DNA from: Bacteroidales bacterium
Lineage (GTDB): Bacteria > Bacteroidota > Bacteroidia > Bacteroidales > UBA932
Assembly (NCBI GenBank): GCA_017551405.1
Contig: JAFZLP010000070.1
Location: 1 to 6,972 of the forward strand
DNA: 6,972 nt
Direction of reading: 5' to 3'
The position numbers and the translations under genes are program-made. The notes beneath the pieces are model-generated. The model had not been told where the DNA came from. It did not search any database and saw nothing but the letters and a program-made list of their open reading frames with translations. Below, in pieces: positions 1-6,051 of the stretch. Position 1 is the first letter of the stretch; each line of letters begins with the position of its first letter.

Positions 1-243
1 ACCGCCACCATCACGGCGGCTGACATCAGCGTCGAAGAAGGCGCAAAGGCGCGTATCGACGCCAGCACCAATTCCACCGCCCCCATCACCTATGTTTCGG
101 CCGACGATGCCGTGGCAACGGTGACCGCGGACGGCGAAGTCACGGGCGTTAAAGCCGGATACACCACGGTAACGCTCGCGGTGGAAGCAGTGGAAGGCAA
201 GTTCACCGATGCCCAGAAGACGATAAACGTCTCGGTTTCCGCC
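1..243 (+). repeat. Ig-like domain module, copy A (inverted partner at 2912-3154)
   Basis: This stretch encodes 81 residues that align without gaps to residues 29-109 of the phosphatase lipoprotein on the other strand, with 56 identities counted by eye (about 69%). At DNA level the two copies are in inverted orientation. Identity is uneven: about 65% over bases 1-60, 88% over 61-111 (45 of 51, including a perfect 17-base run at 91-107), and about 73% over 112-174. Copy A may extend to the left of the window. Confidence 0.85.
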
Positions 244-1746
244 GCTCCCCTGCCGCCTGAGCCGCCCGTGGACGACGGCAAGCCCAAGCCCGGGGTGTAT
301 ACCTTCAAGGCCTCCGCGCTGAAGGGCGCCTGGCAGGCCGGCGACAAAATCTACATCCAGGGCGGATACGGGCCTGCAGCCAAGGTTGTCACTCTCAGTT
401 CCGACCAGATTTCCGCCGACGGAACCACCGCCTCGGCGGAGCTCACCGGCGACCTTTTCAAGTATCTCACCACCCCCGACCCGCTGTATGCCGTCTGGCC
501 TGCCGATGCGGTACAGAAGGAAGACGGACTCACCGGCCAGGTAATCAATTATGCCGTGACTGACTGTCTTCTCACCCAGGCATATCTTGTCGGGAACGAA
601 TTTGCCTTCACCGATGTATCGTCCTTCATTTCATTCACCGTTTCCGGCGGTTACGACCGTTTCATAATTGTCGGCGAGCAGCGCCCGGGGCTCCGGTACA
701 CCGGTGTCTACAAGAACGAGTATTCGACGGCAAAGAAGCAGGCGGCAAAGCCAAAGGACGACGGATATCCCTTCCGCGAATGCACACTTGAAAACGGCGA
801 GAATTTCGTCTGGTTCCCCGGAGGCATAACCTTCTACGAAGGCTTCACGCTCTATTTCGCGAAGGGAGACGACTGGACAGCCAAGTATACCTACTCCGAA
901 GATGCAACGTTGAAGGCAGGGCACAAACTGGAGCTCGGAGACATCTCGGCCAGCCTCGTCCCCTACGACGGAGGCAAGCCGCACATGCCGGAAGTAGTGA
1001 ATTACACCAAATACACTGTCCAGGTAAACGAGTTTTCCGGCCTCTGCCTGAGCGCAGACAATTCATTCCTCTGGGCCATCGACGACAATGGCAAGCTTTG
1101 CCAGATAGATGTTTCCAACAATGTGGGTGAAGTTTTGGGCTCCTGGAGCCTGGGAGGAGATCCCGAGGGCATCTCCATCCATCCCGAGACCGGAGACCTC
1201 ATCGTCGGCAATGAAGAACCGGTTTCCGTGGGTATCGTGAAAGCCCCTGTGAGCAAAGGCGACAAGCAGAATATCATCTTCAAGATCAAAGAGGCCAAAG
1301 GCTACGGAAACTCCGGCCTGGAAGGCATCACCTACTATAAGAAAGACGGAGACAGGGATCTGATCTATTGCGGAACCCAGACCGACGCGAATCTCTTCCT
1401 GTGCGACCTCAATGAGGCTGTGGACAAGGACAAATACACCACGCTGGTAACCGAGCCGGTGTCCCTCCGCAAGCGTTTCTACGGAGTTCTCGAGATTGCC
1501 GGTCTTTCCTACGACCCGCGTACCGACTGGCTGTGGATGATCGACTCCGAGGCCCACAAGATCTTTGTGTTCAACGGGGACGCAACCAAGCTCCTCTGCG
1601 TCTATCCCCTCAAGACAAGGTCCAACGAGGAAGGCATAGTCGTAGACCGCTCGCGCAATTGCGTGTGGGTCGCCGACGACTACGGCTCCCCCTCATACCT
1701 CTACAAGTACGAATTCAGCGGAATGGACGACTTCGACATCCAGTAA
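1..1746 (+). CDS. Ig-like (BIG2) surface protein with C-terminal SdiA-regulated/YjiK-type beta-propeller, 5' partial
   Basis: The frame is open from base 1 to the TAA at 1744-1746, so the true start and any signal peptide lie outside the window. The GTG at 112 falls inside the Ig-like domain and is not a credible start. Of 581 visible residues, about 1-81 form a bacterial Ig-like domain (ITYVSADDAVATV, then DGEVTGVKAGYTTVT). Residues 80-98 are a proline-rich linker. About 99-325 form a beta-rich region (GAWQAGDKIYI, LYAVWPADA) that recalls fimbrillin-like domains of Bacteroidales, but weakly. About 333-575 carry repeated propeller-blade motifs (FSGLCLSADNSFLWAIDD, DPEGISIHPETGDLIV, GLEGITYY, IAGLSYDPRTDWLWMID, EEGIVVDRSRNCVWVADD) typical of the SdiA-regulated/YjiK family, a clan that also holds phytase-like propellers. 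Its ligand or substrate is unknown. By analogy with the convergent neighbour, which has the same Ig-like domain behind a lipobox, it is probably a surface lipoprotein; this is inferred. The propeller call is good, the middle-domain call is weak. Confidence 0.8.
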   Translation, partial: TATITAADISVEEGAKARIDASTNSTAPITYVSADDAVATVTADGEVTGVKAGYTTVTLAVEAVEGKFTDAQKTINVSVSAAPLPPEPPVDDGKPKPGVYTFKASALKGAWQAGDKIYIQGGYGPAAKVVTLSSDQISADGTTASAELTGDLFKYLTTPDPLYAVWPADAVQKEDGLTGQVINYAVTDCLLTQAYLVGNEFAFTDVSSFISFTVSGGYDRFIIVGEQRPGLRYTGVYKNEYSTAKKQAAKPKDDGYPFRECTLENGENFVWFPGGITFYEGFTLYFAKGDDWTAKYTYSEDATLKAGHKLELGDISASLVPYDGGKPHMPEVVNYTKYTVQVNEFSGLCLSADNSFLWAIDDNGKLCQIDVSNNVGEVLGSWSLGGDPEGISIHPETGDLIVGNEEPVSVGIVKAPVSKGDKQNIIFKIKEAKGYGNSGLEGITYYKKDGDRDLIYCGTQTDANLFLCDLNEAVDKDKYTTLVTEPVSLRKRFYGVLEIAGLSYDPRTDWLWMIDSEAHKIFVFNGDATKLLCVYPLKTRSNEEGIVVDRSRNCVWVADDYGSPSYLYKYEFSGMDDFDIQ

Positions 1747-1763
1747 GCCGCCGAACTGCAAAT

Positions 1764-1796
1764 AAAAAGAGCCCGCATTTCCTGCGGGCTCTTTTT
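1764..1796. terminator. Bidirectional intrinsic terminator between convergent genes
   Basis: A perfect 14-bp inverted repeat (1764-1777 pairing with 1783-1796) encloses a 5-base loop. The GC-rich core GAGCCCGCA is flanked by five A on the left and five T on the right, so it reads as a hairpin plus U-tract on both strands. It starts 17 bases after the propeller gene's stop and ends 17 bases before the phosphatase gene's stop, so it should end both transcripts. Confidence 0.93.
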
Positions 1797-1813
1797 GTGT
1801 CTGGCAGCTTACG

Positions 1814-3238
1814 CTACTGGAGCATGTTGGCCTTGAACTTGTCGATGTCGGCCTGCTTGATGCCGATCTCGAGCAGATACTTGTTCACGCCGTCCTGGAA
1901 GGTTTCGCCTATGGTTTCGTTTACATATCCCCAGATGTAATTGGCTGCGCCCTTGTAGTCGATGATACGGGTCATCTTGTACTTCTCGCCGTCGGAAGTC
2001 GCATAGCCGTGGGGAGCGAACTGGGTGAGTTCGTATTCCTGCGAGATATCGCCCTCCGGAACGCCCAGGATGCCCAGGGTAAGCATCGCCACGGTACCGG
2101 TGCGGTCGCGGCCAAGGGAGCAGTGGAAGTATACGGGCTTGTCCTTGTCGATGCAGTCCATGATGAACTGCATGCACTGACGGGTCTTTTCCTTGTCGTC
2201 GCGCAGCATCTGGGCATATCCCTCCTCAATGACGGGAGCGCAGAACTCATAGTCGTCCACAATGCCCTTGAGGGTGCTTTCCGACAGCACGTCGCTGTGG
2301 CCGCGGAGGTCCAGCTGGGCCTTGATGCCTTCAGTCCTGATGGCCGCCTTGCCGGATTTGGCCAGATACGAAGATTCCAGACGCCCGCCGCGGTATACCT
2401 TGCGGTATTTCACGGTCTTGCCGTCGGTGGTCTTCCAGCCGCCGAGGTCTCGGCTGTTGCGGATGCGGGTGCGGAAGAATACCTGATGCACCTTGCCGTA
2501 GGTATCGAATGCGCCTTCAGTGATGACCTTGCTGCCGGAAACGACCTTGTAGGTGTAGTGAGTGTTGGGAAGCAGGTTCGTGATGGTCACGTAATTGTCC
2601 TCGGGAGTGGCGGGGGTATAGGTCCAGTCGCGGTCGGGTTCCGAAACGGTGGCGACGACATCGGTTAACGTCTTGTCCTTGGCCCACCTGAGGGTGTAGT
2701 TCGAAGGCCTGTCGGAATTGCCGGGACATACCTTCACGTCGTTGGCCTCGGCCCAGGTCAGCAGGTCAGTCTTTGAATAGTCGTGGGTGTCGTAATGTAC
2801 GTCGTTAAGGAACTTGTCCACTGCCGGATTGGTGGCGAGCACTACGTCCCCGTTCTTGATTTCGGGGTCGAGGTCGTCGGTCGGCTCCGGAGGAGTCGGG
2901 GGCGTCTCGACGGCGGTCACGGTGACGTTGACCGTCTTTTCGGCGTCGGTAAATACGCCCTCGATGGCCGCGACGGACATGGTTACGCTGGTGTAACCGG
3001 CCTTCACGCCGGTCACCTCGCCGTCCGAAGAAACCGTGGCTATGGCTTCGTCGGCCGAAACATATGTGATGGGTGCAGGGGAATTGGTGGTGGCACCGAT
3101 CTGCACGGTCTTGCCCTCCTCGACGGTTACGTCGGCAGCCGTGATGTAGGCATTTTCAGCAACGGGAACTACCGGCTTGTCTTCACAGCCGAAGAAGAAG
3201 GGAAGCAGGATTGTAAGGTAAAATAAACGCGTTTTCAT
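1814..3238 (-). CDS. Surface lipoprotein tyrosine phosphatase-like protein (BIG2 + Fn3-like + PTP domain)
   Basis: A complete 474-residue protein starting at ATG 3238. Residues 1-18 are a lipoprotein signal (MKTRLFYLTILLPFFFGC, lipidated Cys18). The next residues, Glu19-Asp20, resemble the acidic export signal of Bacteroidota surface lipoproteins. Order: Ig-like BIG2 domain at about 29-109, proline-rich linker at about 110-121, a fibronectin-III-like domain at about 165-246 (ITNLLPNTHYTYKV), then the catalytic domain at about 250-474. The last matches the bacterial tyrosine/serine phosphatase family Y_phosphatase3: NSRDLGGWKTTDGK at 261-274 with VYRGGRL after it, DLRG at 310-313, and the P-loop HCSLGRDRTG at 372-381 with nucleophile Cys373 and phosphate-binding Arg379. 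It should hydrolyse phosphomonoesters by a cysteinyl-phosphate intermediate. The true substrate (phosphoprotein, phosphoinositide, inositol phosphate) cannot be told from sequence. It lies alone on its strand, convergent to the propeller gene and divergent from the small lipoprotein. Confidence 0.9.
   Translation of the reverse strand: MKTRLFYLTILLPFFFGCEDKPVVPVAENAYITAADVTVEEGKTVQIGATTNSPAPITYVSADEAIATVSSDGEVTGVKAGYTSVTMSVAAIEGVFTDAEKTVNVTVTAVETPPTPPEPTDDLDPEIKNGDVVLATNPAVDKFLNDVHYDTHDYSKTDLLTWAEANDVKVCPGNSDRPSNYTLRWAKDKTLTDVVATVSEPDRDWTYTPATPEDNYVTITNLLPNTHYTYKVVSGSKVITEGAFDTYGKVHQVFFRTRIRNSRDLGGWKTTDGKTVKYRKVYRGGRLESSYLAKSGKAAIRTEGIKAQLDLRGHSDVLSESTLKGIVDDYEFCAPVIEEGYAQMLRDDKEKTRQCMQFIMDCIDKDKPVYFHCSLGRDRTGTVAMLTLGILGVPEGDISQEYELTQFAPHGYATSDGEKYKMTRIIDYKGAANYIWGYVNETIGETFQDGVNKYLLEIGIKQADIDKFKANMLQ
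2912..3154 (-). repeat. Ig-like domain module, copy B (inverted partner at 1-243)
   Basis: This encodes residues 29-109 of the phosphatase lipoprotein, the second copy of the Ig-like module. The most conserved DNA block is 3044-3094 (45 of 51 bases shared with 61-111), with a perfect 17-base match at 3048-3064. Both copies run into a proline-rich linker, after which similarity stops. Confidence 0.85.
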
Positions 3239-3252
3239 GATAGCGTAAATAT

Positions 3253-3284
3253 AAAAAATATTTCGCTTAGGCCAGTCATTTCGA
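3253..3284 (-). promoter_or_regulatory. Weak candidate promoter for the phosphatase lipoprotein
   Basis: On the minus strand, TATTTTTT (3253-3260) matches the TAnnTTTG -7 box at seven of eight positions. A TTCG about 21 bases upstream matches the TTTG -33 box at three of four. An overlapping TATATTTA a few bases further downstream is an equally imperfect alternative. A/T-rich sequence produces such matches easily, so this is only the best available candidate. Confidence 0.25.
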
Positions 3285-3323
3285 AATAATAAACAGCCAT
3301 TATATGTTTCGGATGCTTTCGTT

Positions 3324-3355
3324 TTTGGATAATACAGCGGAATAAGTTATTTTTG
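3324..3355 (+). promoter_or_regulatory. Bacteroidota-type promoter for the DUF5106-like lipoprotein
   Basis: TTTG at 3324-3327 and TATTTTTG at 3348-3355 are exact matches to the -33 (TTTG) and -7 (TAnnTTTG) boxes of the Bacteroidota primary sigma factor, separated by 20 bases, within the usual 19-21. Transcription would begin near 3360-3363, leaving a leader of only about ten bases before the ATG at 3372. A second perfect -7 match (TATATTTG, 3362-3369) touches the start codon but has no TTTG at the right distance. Confidence 0.55.
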
Positions 3356-3371
3356 TTTCAGTATATTTGAG

Positions 3372-4100
3372 ATGAAATCAATTGTCAGATCAGTTCTTGC
3401 AGCCCTGTCGGTACTGCTTTCAGCCTGCTCGCCCAAAAGCGGCATAAGCGGTTTCTGGAAGGATGCGGACGTCGCCGCCGTGATGTCGGATTTCGACGGG
3501 GCAAAAGAGCGCTTCACCGAATTCGCCGAACTCACCCTGAATGCCCCCGCCGAAGAAGCGGAGAAAGCCCTGGACGTCCTGTTCGACAGGCTGGCCGCCG
3601 ACGAAGTGGCATATTATGTCTACGAAGAGTGGTGCGAAGGTGCCTTCTACAATATCTTTTCGCCTTATCGCAACGCCGGGCTGTTCGAGCACATAGCCGC
3701 CCGCATCGAAGACGACGGCATCATGGCCGACGATATCGAGCGCATCCGCTTGCTCAGGCGCTACAACTCCCTGAACCTGAAGGGACAGCCCATTTCCCTG
3801 CCGGAGGATCTCACGCGCCCGGACGGCGAGCCGGTGGAGTTTCCGGGAGGCGAAGAAATCACCGTACTCGTACTCAATCCCTCGTGCCGCAGCTGCGCCG
3901 CGGCGCTGAAAGCCCTTGCAGGCACACCCGGCAGGCACATCGCCATCTGCTTCGGCTCGCGCGAAGTGCCTTCCGTACCGGGCTGGGAGTATTGCTTTTC
4001 TGCGGGTATCCGCCGCTTCTTCGATACAGAAGCGGCTCCTTTCTGGCTGGCAGCGGACGCTGACGGAACGGTCACAGTCCCCTGCTCCCCCGTCGAATAA
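3372..4100 (+). CDS. DUF5106-like lipoprotein with shortened thioredoxin-like domain
   Basis: A 242-residue protein. Residues 1-19 are a lipoprotein signal peptide (VLLSAC, lipidated Cys19). The following SPKSG lacks an acidic surface-export signature, so a periplasm-facing anchor is more likely. Residues about 30-135 are helical; the NIFSPYRNAGLFEHI stretch (94-108) and the following RIRLLRRYNSLNLKG fit the DUF5106 pattern seen N-terminal to TlpA-like thioredoxins in Bacteroidales. From about 160 on, VLVLNPSCRSCAAAL places a CxxC (Cys172, Cys175) after a beta-strand as in thioredoxin folds, and AAPFWLAADADG near 221-232 could hold the cis-proline (Pro223). This part is only about 83 residues, shorter than usual TlpA-like domains of roughly 130, so redox activity is uncertain. 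ATG 3372 is chosen because it begins the signal peptide. It stands alone between a divergent and a convergent gene. Confidence 0.8.
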   Translation: MKSIVRSVLAALSVLLSACSPKSGISGFWKDADVAAVMSDFDGAKERFTEFAELTLNAPAEEAEKALDVLFDRLAADEVAYYVYEEWCEGAFYNIFSPYRNAGLFEHIAARIEDDGIMADDIERIRLLRRYNSLNLKGQPISLPEDLTRPDGEPVEFPGGEEITVLVLNPSCRSCAAALKALAGTPGRHIAICFGSREVPSVPGWEYCFSAGIRRFFDTEAAPFWLAADADGTVTVPCSPVE

Positions 4101-4103
4101 CGG

Positions 4104-5195
4104 CTAGTCAGCCTCCATTATTCTGTTCTGCACGTCCACCGACTCCTCGTGGATGGCGCCGAACAGTTCGCGCAGGAACTTCTCCGACAGGCCTTTTTCT
4201 CCGCCCTTCTCTATCACGTCCGCCATCAGCGAGTCCCACCTGGCGGCCTGGATGATGGAAATGTTGTGCTCTTTCTTGTAGCGGCCTATCCCGGCGCTGA
4301 TATCCATCCTGGACTTCAGCAATGAGATGAGTTCCTCGTCCAAAAGGTCTATTCGGGATCGCAGCGCGCCTATTCCCTCGCGATAGGAGAGATCGTCGCT
4401 GTCCTTGTCGCGTACGATAAGGGAGGACAGCATCTTTCCCAGCTCAGAGGGAGTGAGCTGCTGGGCGGCGTCGCTCAGCGCGCATTCGGGATTGCAGTGG
4501 CTCTCGACCATGAGGCCCTCGAAGCCGAGGTCGAGCGCACGCTGCGAGATGTCGGCGATGAATTCGCGTTTGCCTCCCATATGGCTCGGGTCGACGAAGA
4601 ACGGCAGTTCCGGGATGCGGGTCCGGAGTTCCACCGCCACCTGCCAGCCCGGAGTGTTGCGGTACTGGATCTTCTCGTAGGTAGTGAAACCGCGGTGGAT
4701 GACGCCCAGCCGGCGGATTCCGGCGCGGTTCAGGCGCTCAAGCGCGCCTATCCACAGGTCGATGTCGGGATTGACAGGGTTCTTCACGAGCACGGGGATG
4801 TCGGTGCCGCGGAGGGCATCGGCAATCTCCTGCACGAGGAAAGGATTCACCGTGGTGCGCGCGCCCAGCCAGACCATGTCCACACCGGCCTTGAGGCACT
4901 CGGCCACATGCTTTTCGCCGGCCACCTCCGTGCACACGAACATGCCGAGCTCCTCCTTCACGCGGCGGAGCCATTTCAAGCCCTCGGGGCCTATGCCCTC
5001 GAAACAGCCGGGATGGGTGCGGGGTTTCCAGATTCCTGCCCTGAGCATATGGATGCCTTCGGCCGCGAGGCCGGCGGCGGTTTTCATTACCTGTTCTTCG
5101 GTTTCAGCGCTGCACGGGCCCGCTATCACCATCGGACGCGGGAGCGTGAAGAATCCCCATTCTCCTACGGGGACCAGGTCGAGTTTCGTTGCCAT
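4104..5195 (-). CDS. Bifunctional 3-deoxy-7-phosphoheptulonate synthase / chorismate mutase (type II, AroQ fold)
   Basis: A complete 363-residue cytoplasmic enzyme starting at ATG 5195. Residues about 15-260 are a type I-beta DAHP synthase, which condenses phosphoenolpyruvate with erythrose 4-phosphate, the first shikimate step. Visible signatures are AGPCSAE (metal ligand Cys28), RAGIWKPRT (52-60), LGARTTVNPF, LVKNPVNPD, IHRGF (His167), VDPSHMGGKR (metal ligand His205), ESH (Glu231) and SDA (Asp242). Residues about 270-360 are an AroQ-type chorismate mutase, which turns chorismate into prephenate. By eye against the E. coli domain, Arg279, Arg296, Lys307 and Gln356 match active-site residues, while Trp320 sits where E. 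coli has Glu52. This fusion order is the usual one in Bacteroidales, and prephenate feedback is known for such fusions. It is last in the cluster, 1 bp after tyrA, so it is presumably co-transcribed. Names in use include aroF and aroG. Confidence 0.96.
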   Translation of the reverse strand: MATKLDLVPVGEWGFFTLPRPMVIAGPCSAETEEQVMKTAAGLAAEGIHMLRAGIWKPRTHPGCFEGIGPEGLKWLRRVKEELGMFVCTEVAGEKHVAECLKAGVDMVWLGARTTVNPFLVQEIADALRGTDIPVLVKNPVNPDIDLWIGALERLNRAGIRRLGVIHRGFTTYEKIQYRNTPGWQVAVELRTRIPELPFFVDPSHMGGKREFIADISQRALDLGFEGLMVESHCNPECALSDAAQQLTPSELGKMLSSLIVRDKDSDDLSYREGIGALRSRIDLLDEELISLLKSRMDISAGIGRYKKEHNISIIQAARWDSLMADVIEKGGEKGLSEKFLRELFGAIHEESVDVQNRIMEAD

Positions 5196-5196
5196 A

Positions 5197-6051
5197 TCAG
5201 CGAATTATCTTCTTGATTCTGTTGGCCTCGTCTATAAGGCTCCGTATCTTGTCGGAGTCGCAGGCGGCGATCGCGTCGCGGAACTCCTGCATCTTCTCGA
5301 TGTATGTATCTATTACCCTGAGCACGTTGTCGCTGTTCCTTGTGAGGATAGGGACCCACATGTCCGGGTTGCTCTTCGCAAGGCGCACCGTCGACGAGAA
5401 ACCGCCGGAGGCGAGGTCGAAGATGTGCTTTTCGTCGCGTTCCTTGTCCAGCACGGTGAGCGCGAGGGCGAAGGACGAGACATGGGAGATGTGCGACACG
5501 TATGCCGTGTGCACGTCATGGCTGTCGGAATTCATCCGGATCAGGCGCATGTTCAGGGTGTTATAGAGCTTCTCCACAGTCCTGACTGCCTTTTCCGAGG
5601 ATTCCTCGGCGTCGGCGATAATGCAGGCGCGGCCGTCGAAGAGGCCGGGCATCGCCGCCCATGGGCCCGAATACTCGGTACCCGCCATCGGGTGTGTGGC
5701 CACGTAGCAGCGGCGCATGGGGTGGTACTTCACCGCCACGGCCAGGGCGGCCTTGATGGAGCAGGTGTCGATCACTATCCGGTCGCGCGCGCCCATGGCC
5801 TCGAAACGGTCGAGGACCTTACCCAGCATGGCTACGGCGGCATCGGCCGGCACGGCCAGCACCACTATGTCGCTCTGCTCCACGCACTCGTCGAAACCCA
5901 CGACTTCGTCCGCCAGGCCTATCTTTTCGGCCGCCGCGGCGTGAAGCGGGTCGGATTCGACTCCCAGTATAGTATCGGCGAAGCCCCTGCGTTTGAGGTC
6001 TATCGCCATCGAGCCTCCGATGAGGCCCAGTCCGATTATTCCAACTTTCAT
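5197..6051 (-). CDS. tyrA: Prephenate dehydrogenase
   Basis: A 284-residue cytoplasmic enzyme that oxidatively decarboxylates prephenate to 4-hydroxyphenylpyruvate, the tyrosine branch. The N-terminal Rossmann fold opens with MKVGIIGLGLIGGS (GxGxxG at 7-12). An acidic residue after the second strand (Glu32 in GVESDP) suggests NAD+ rather than NADP+. HPMAGTEYSG at 120-129 carries the catalytic His120, DTCSIK is at 95-100, and the C-terminal helical part has YVSHISHVSSFALA and RLAKSNPDMW (Arg223). The length is normal for a single-domain TyrA; there is no ACT domain and no fused mutase, which is supplied by the next gene. The ATG at 6051 is chosen because the Rossmann strand starts there and because it overlaps the upstream stop as ATGA. 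An in-frame ATG at 6102 would add 17 residues that resemble nothing in the family and lie over the aminotransferase. Confidence 0.95.
   Translation of the reverse strand: MKVGIIGLGLIGGSMAIDLKRRGFADTILGVESDPLHAAAAEKIGLADEVVGFDECVEQSDIVVLAVPADAAVAMLGKVLDRFEAMGARDRIVIDTCSIKAALAVAVKYHPMRRCYVATHPMAGTEYSGPWAAMPGLFDGRACIIADAEESSEKAVRTVEKLYNTLNMRLIRMNSDSHDVHTAYVSHISHVSSFALALTVLDKERDEKHIFDLASGGFSSTVRLAKSNPDMWVPILTRNSDNVLRVIDTYIEKMQEFRDAIAACDSDKIRSLIDEANRIKKIIR

Larger units (their letters stand above)
3239..3371. other. AT-rich divergent intergenic region
   Basis: This 133-bp gap between two divergently transcribed lipoprotein genes is strongly AT-rich compared with the GC-rich coding sequence on both sides, as expected for back-to-back promoters. 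A good Bacteroidota-type promoter is visible toward the right gene and only a poor candidate toward the left gene. No hairpin, RNA gene, operator-like repeat or overlooked small reading frame was recognised. Confidence 0.7.

Noticed and set aside
112..1746. GTG at 112 as the start of the left gene
   Set aside because: The frame is open to base 1 and the Ig-like domain runs through this point, with its first 37 residues matching the neighbour's module.
2009..2668. 219-codon plus-strand frame antisense to the phosphatase
   Set aside because: It lies wholly over the conserved phosphatase and Fn3-like domains, with no promoter or recognisable protein features.
3362..3369. Second TAnnTTTG box directly before the ATG at 3372
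   Set aside because: It has no TTTG box at the proper distance and would start transcription inside the coding region.
4102..4113. Small inverted repeat GGCT-AGTC-AGCC between the convergent stops
   Set aside because: The stem is only 4 bp and no T-tract follows on either strand, so it is not a credible terminator.
4497..5216. 239-codon plus-strand frame antisense to DAHP synthase
   Set aside because: It mirrors a strongly conserved enzyme; its His- and Ala-rich translation is what reverse-complement GC-rich codons give.
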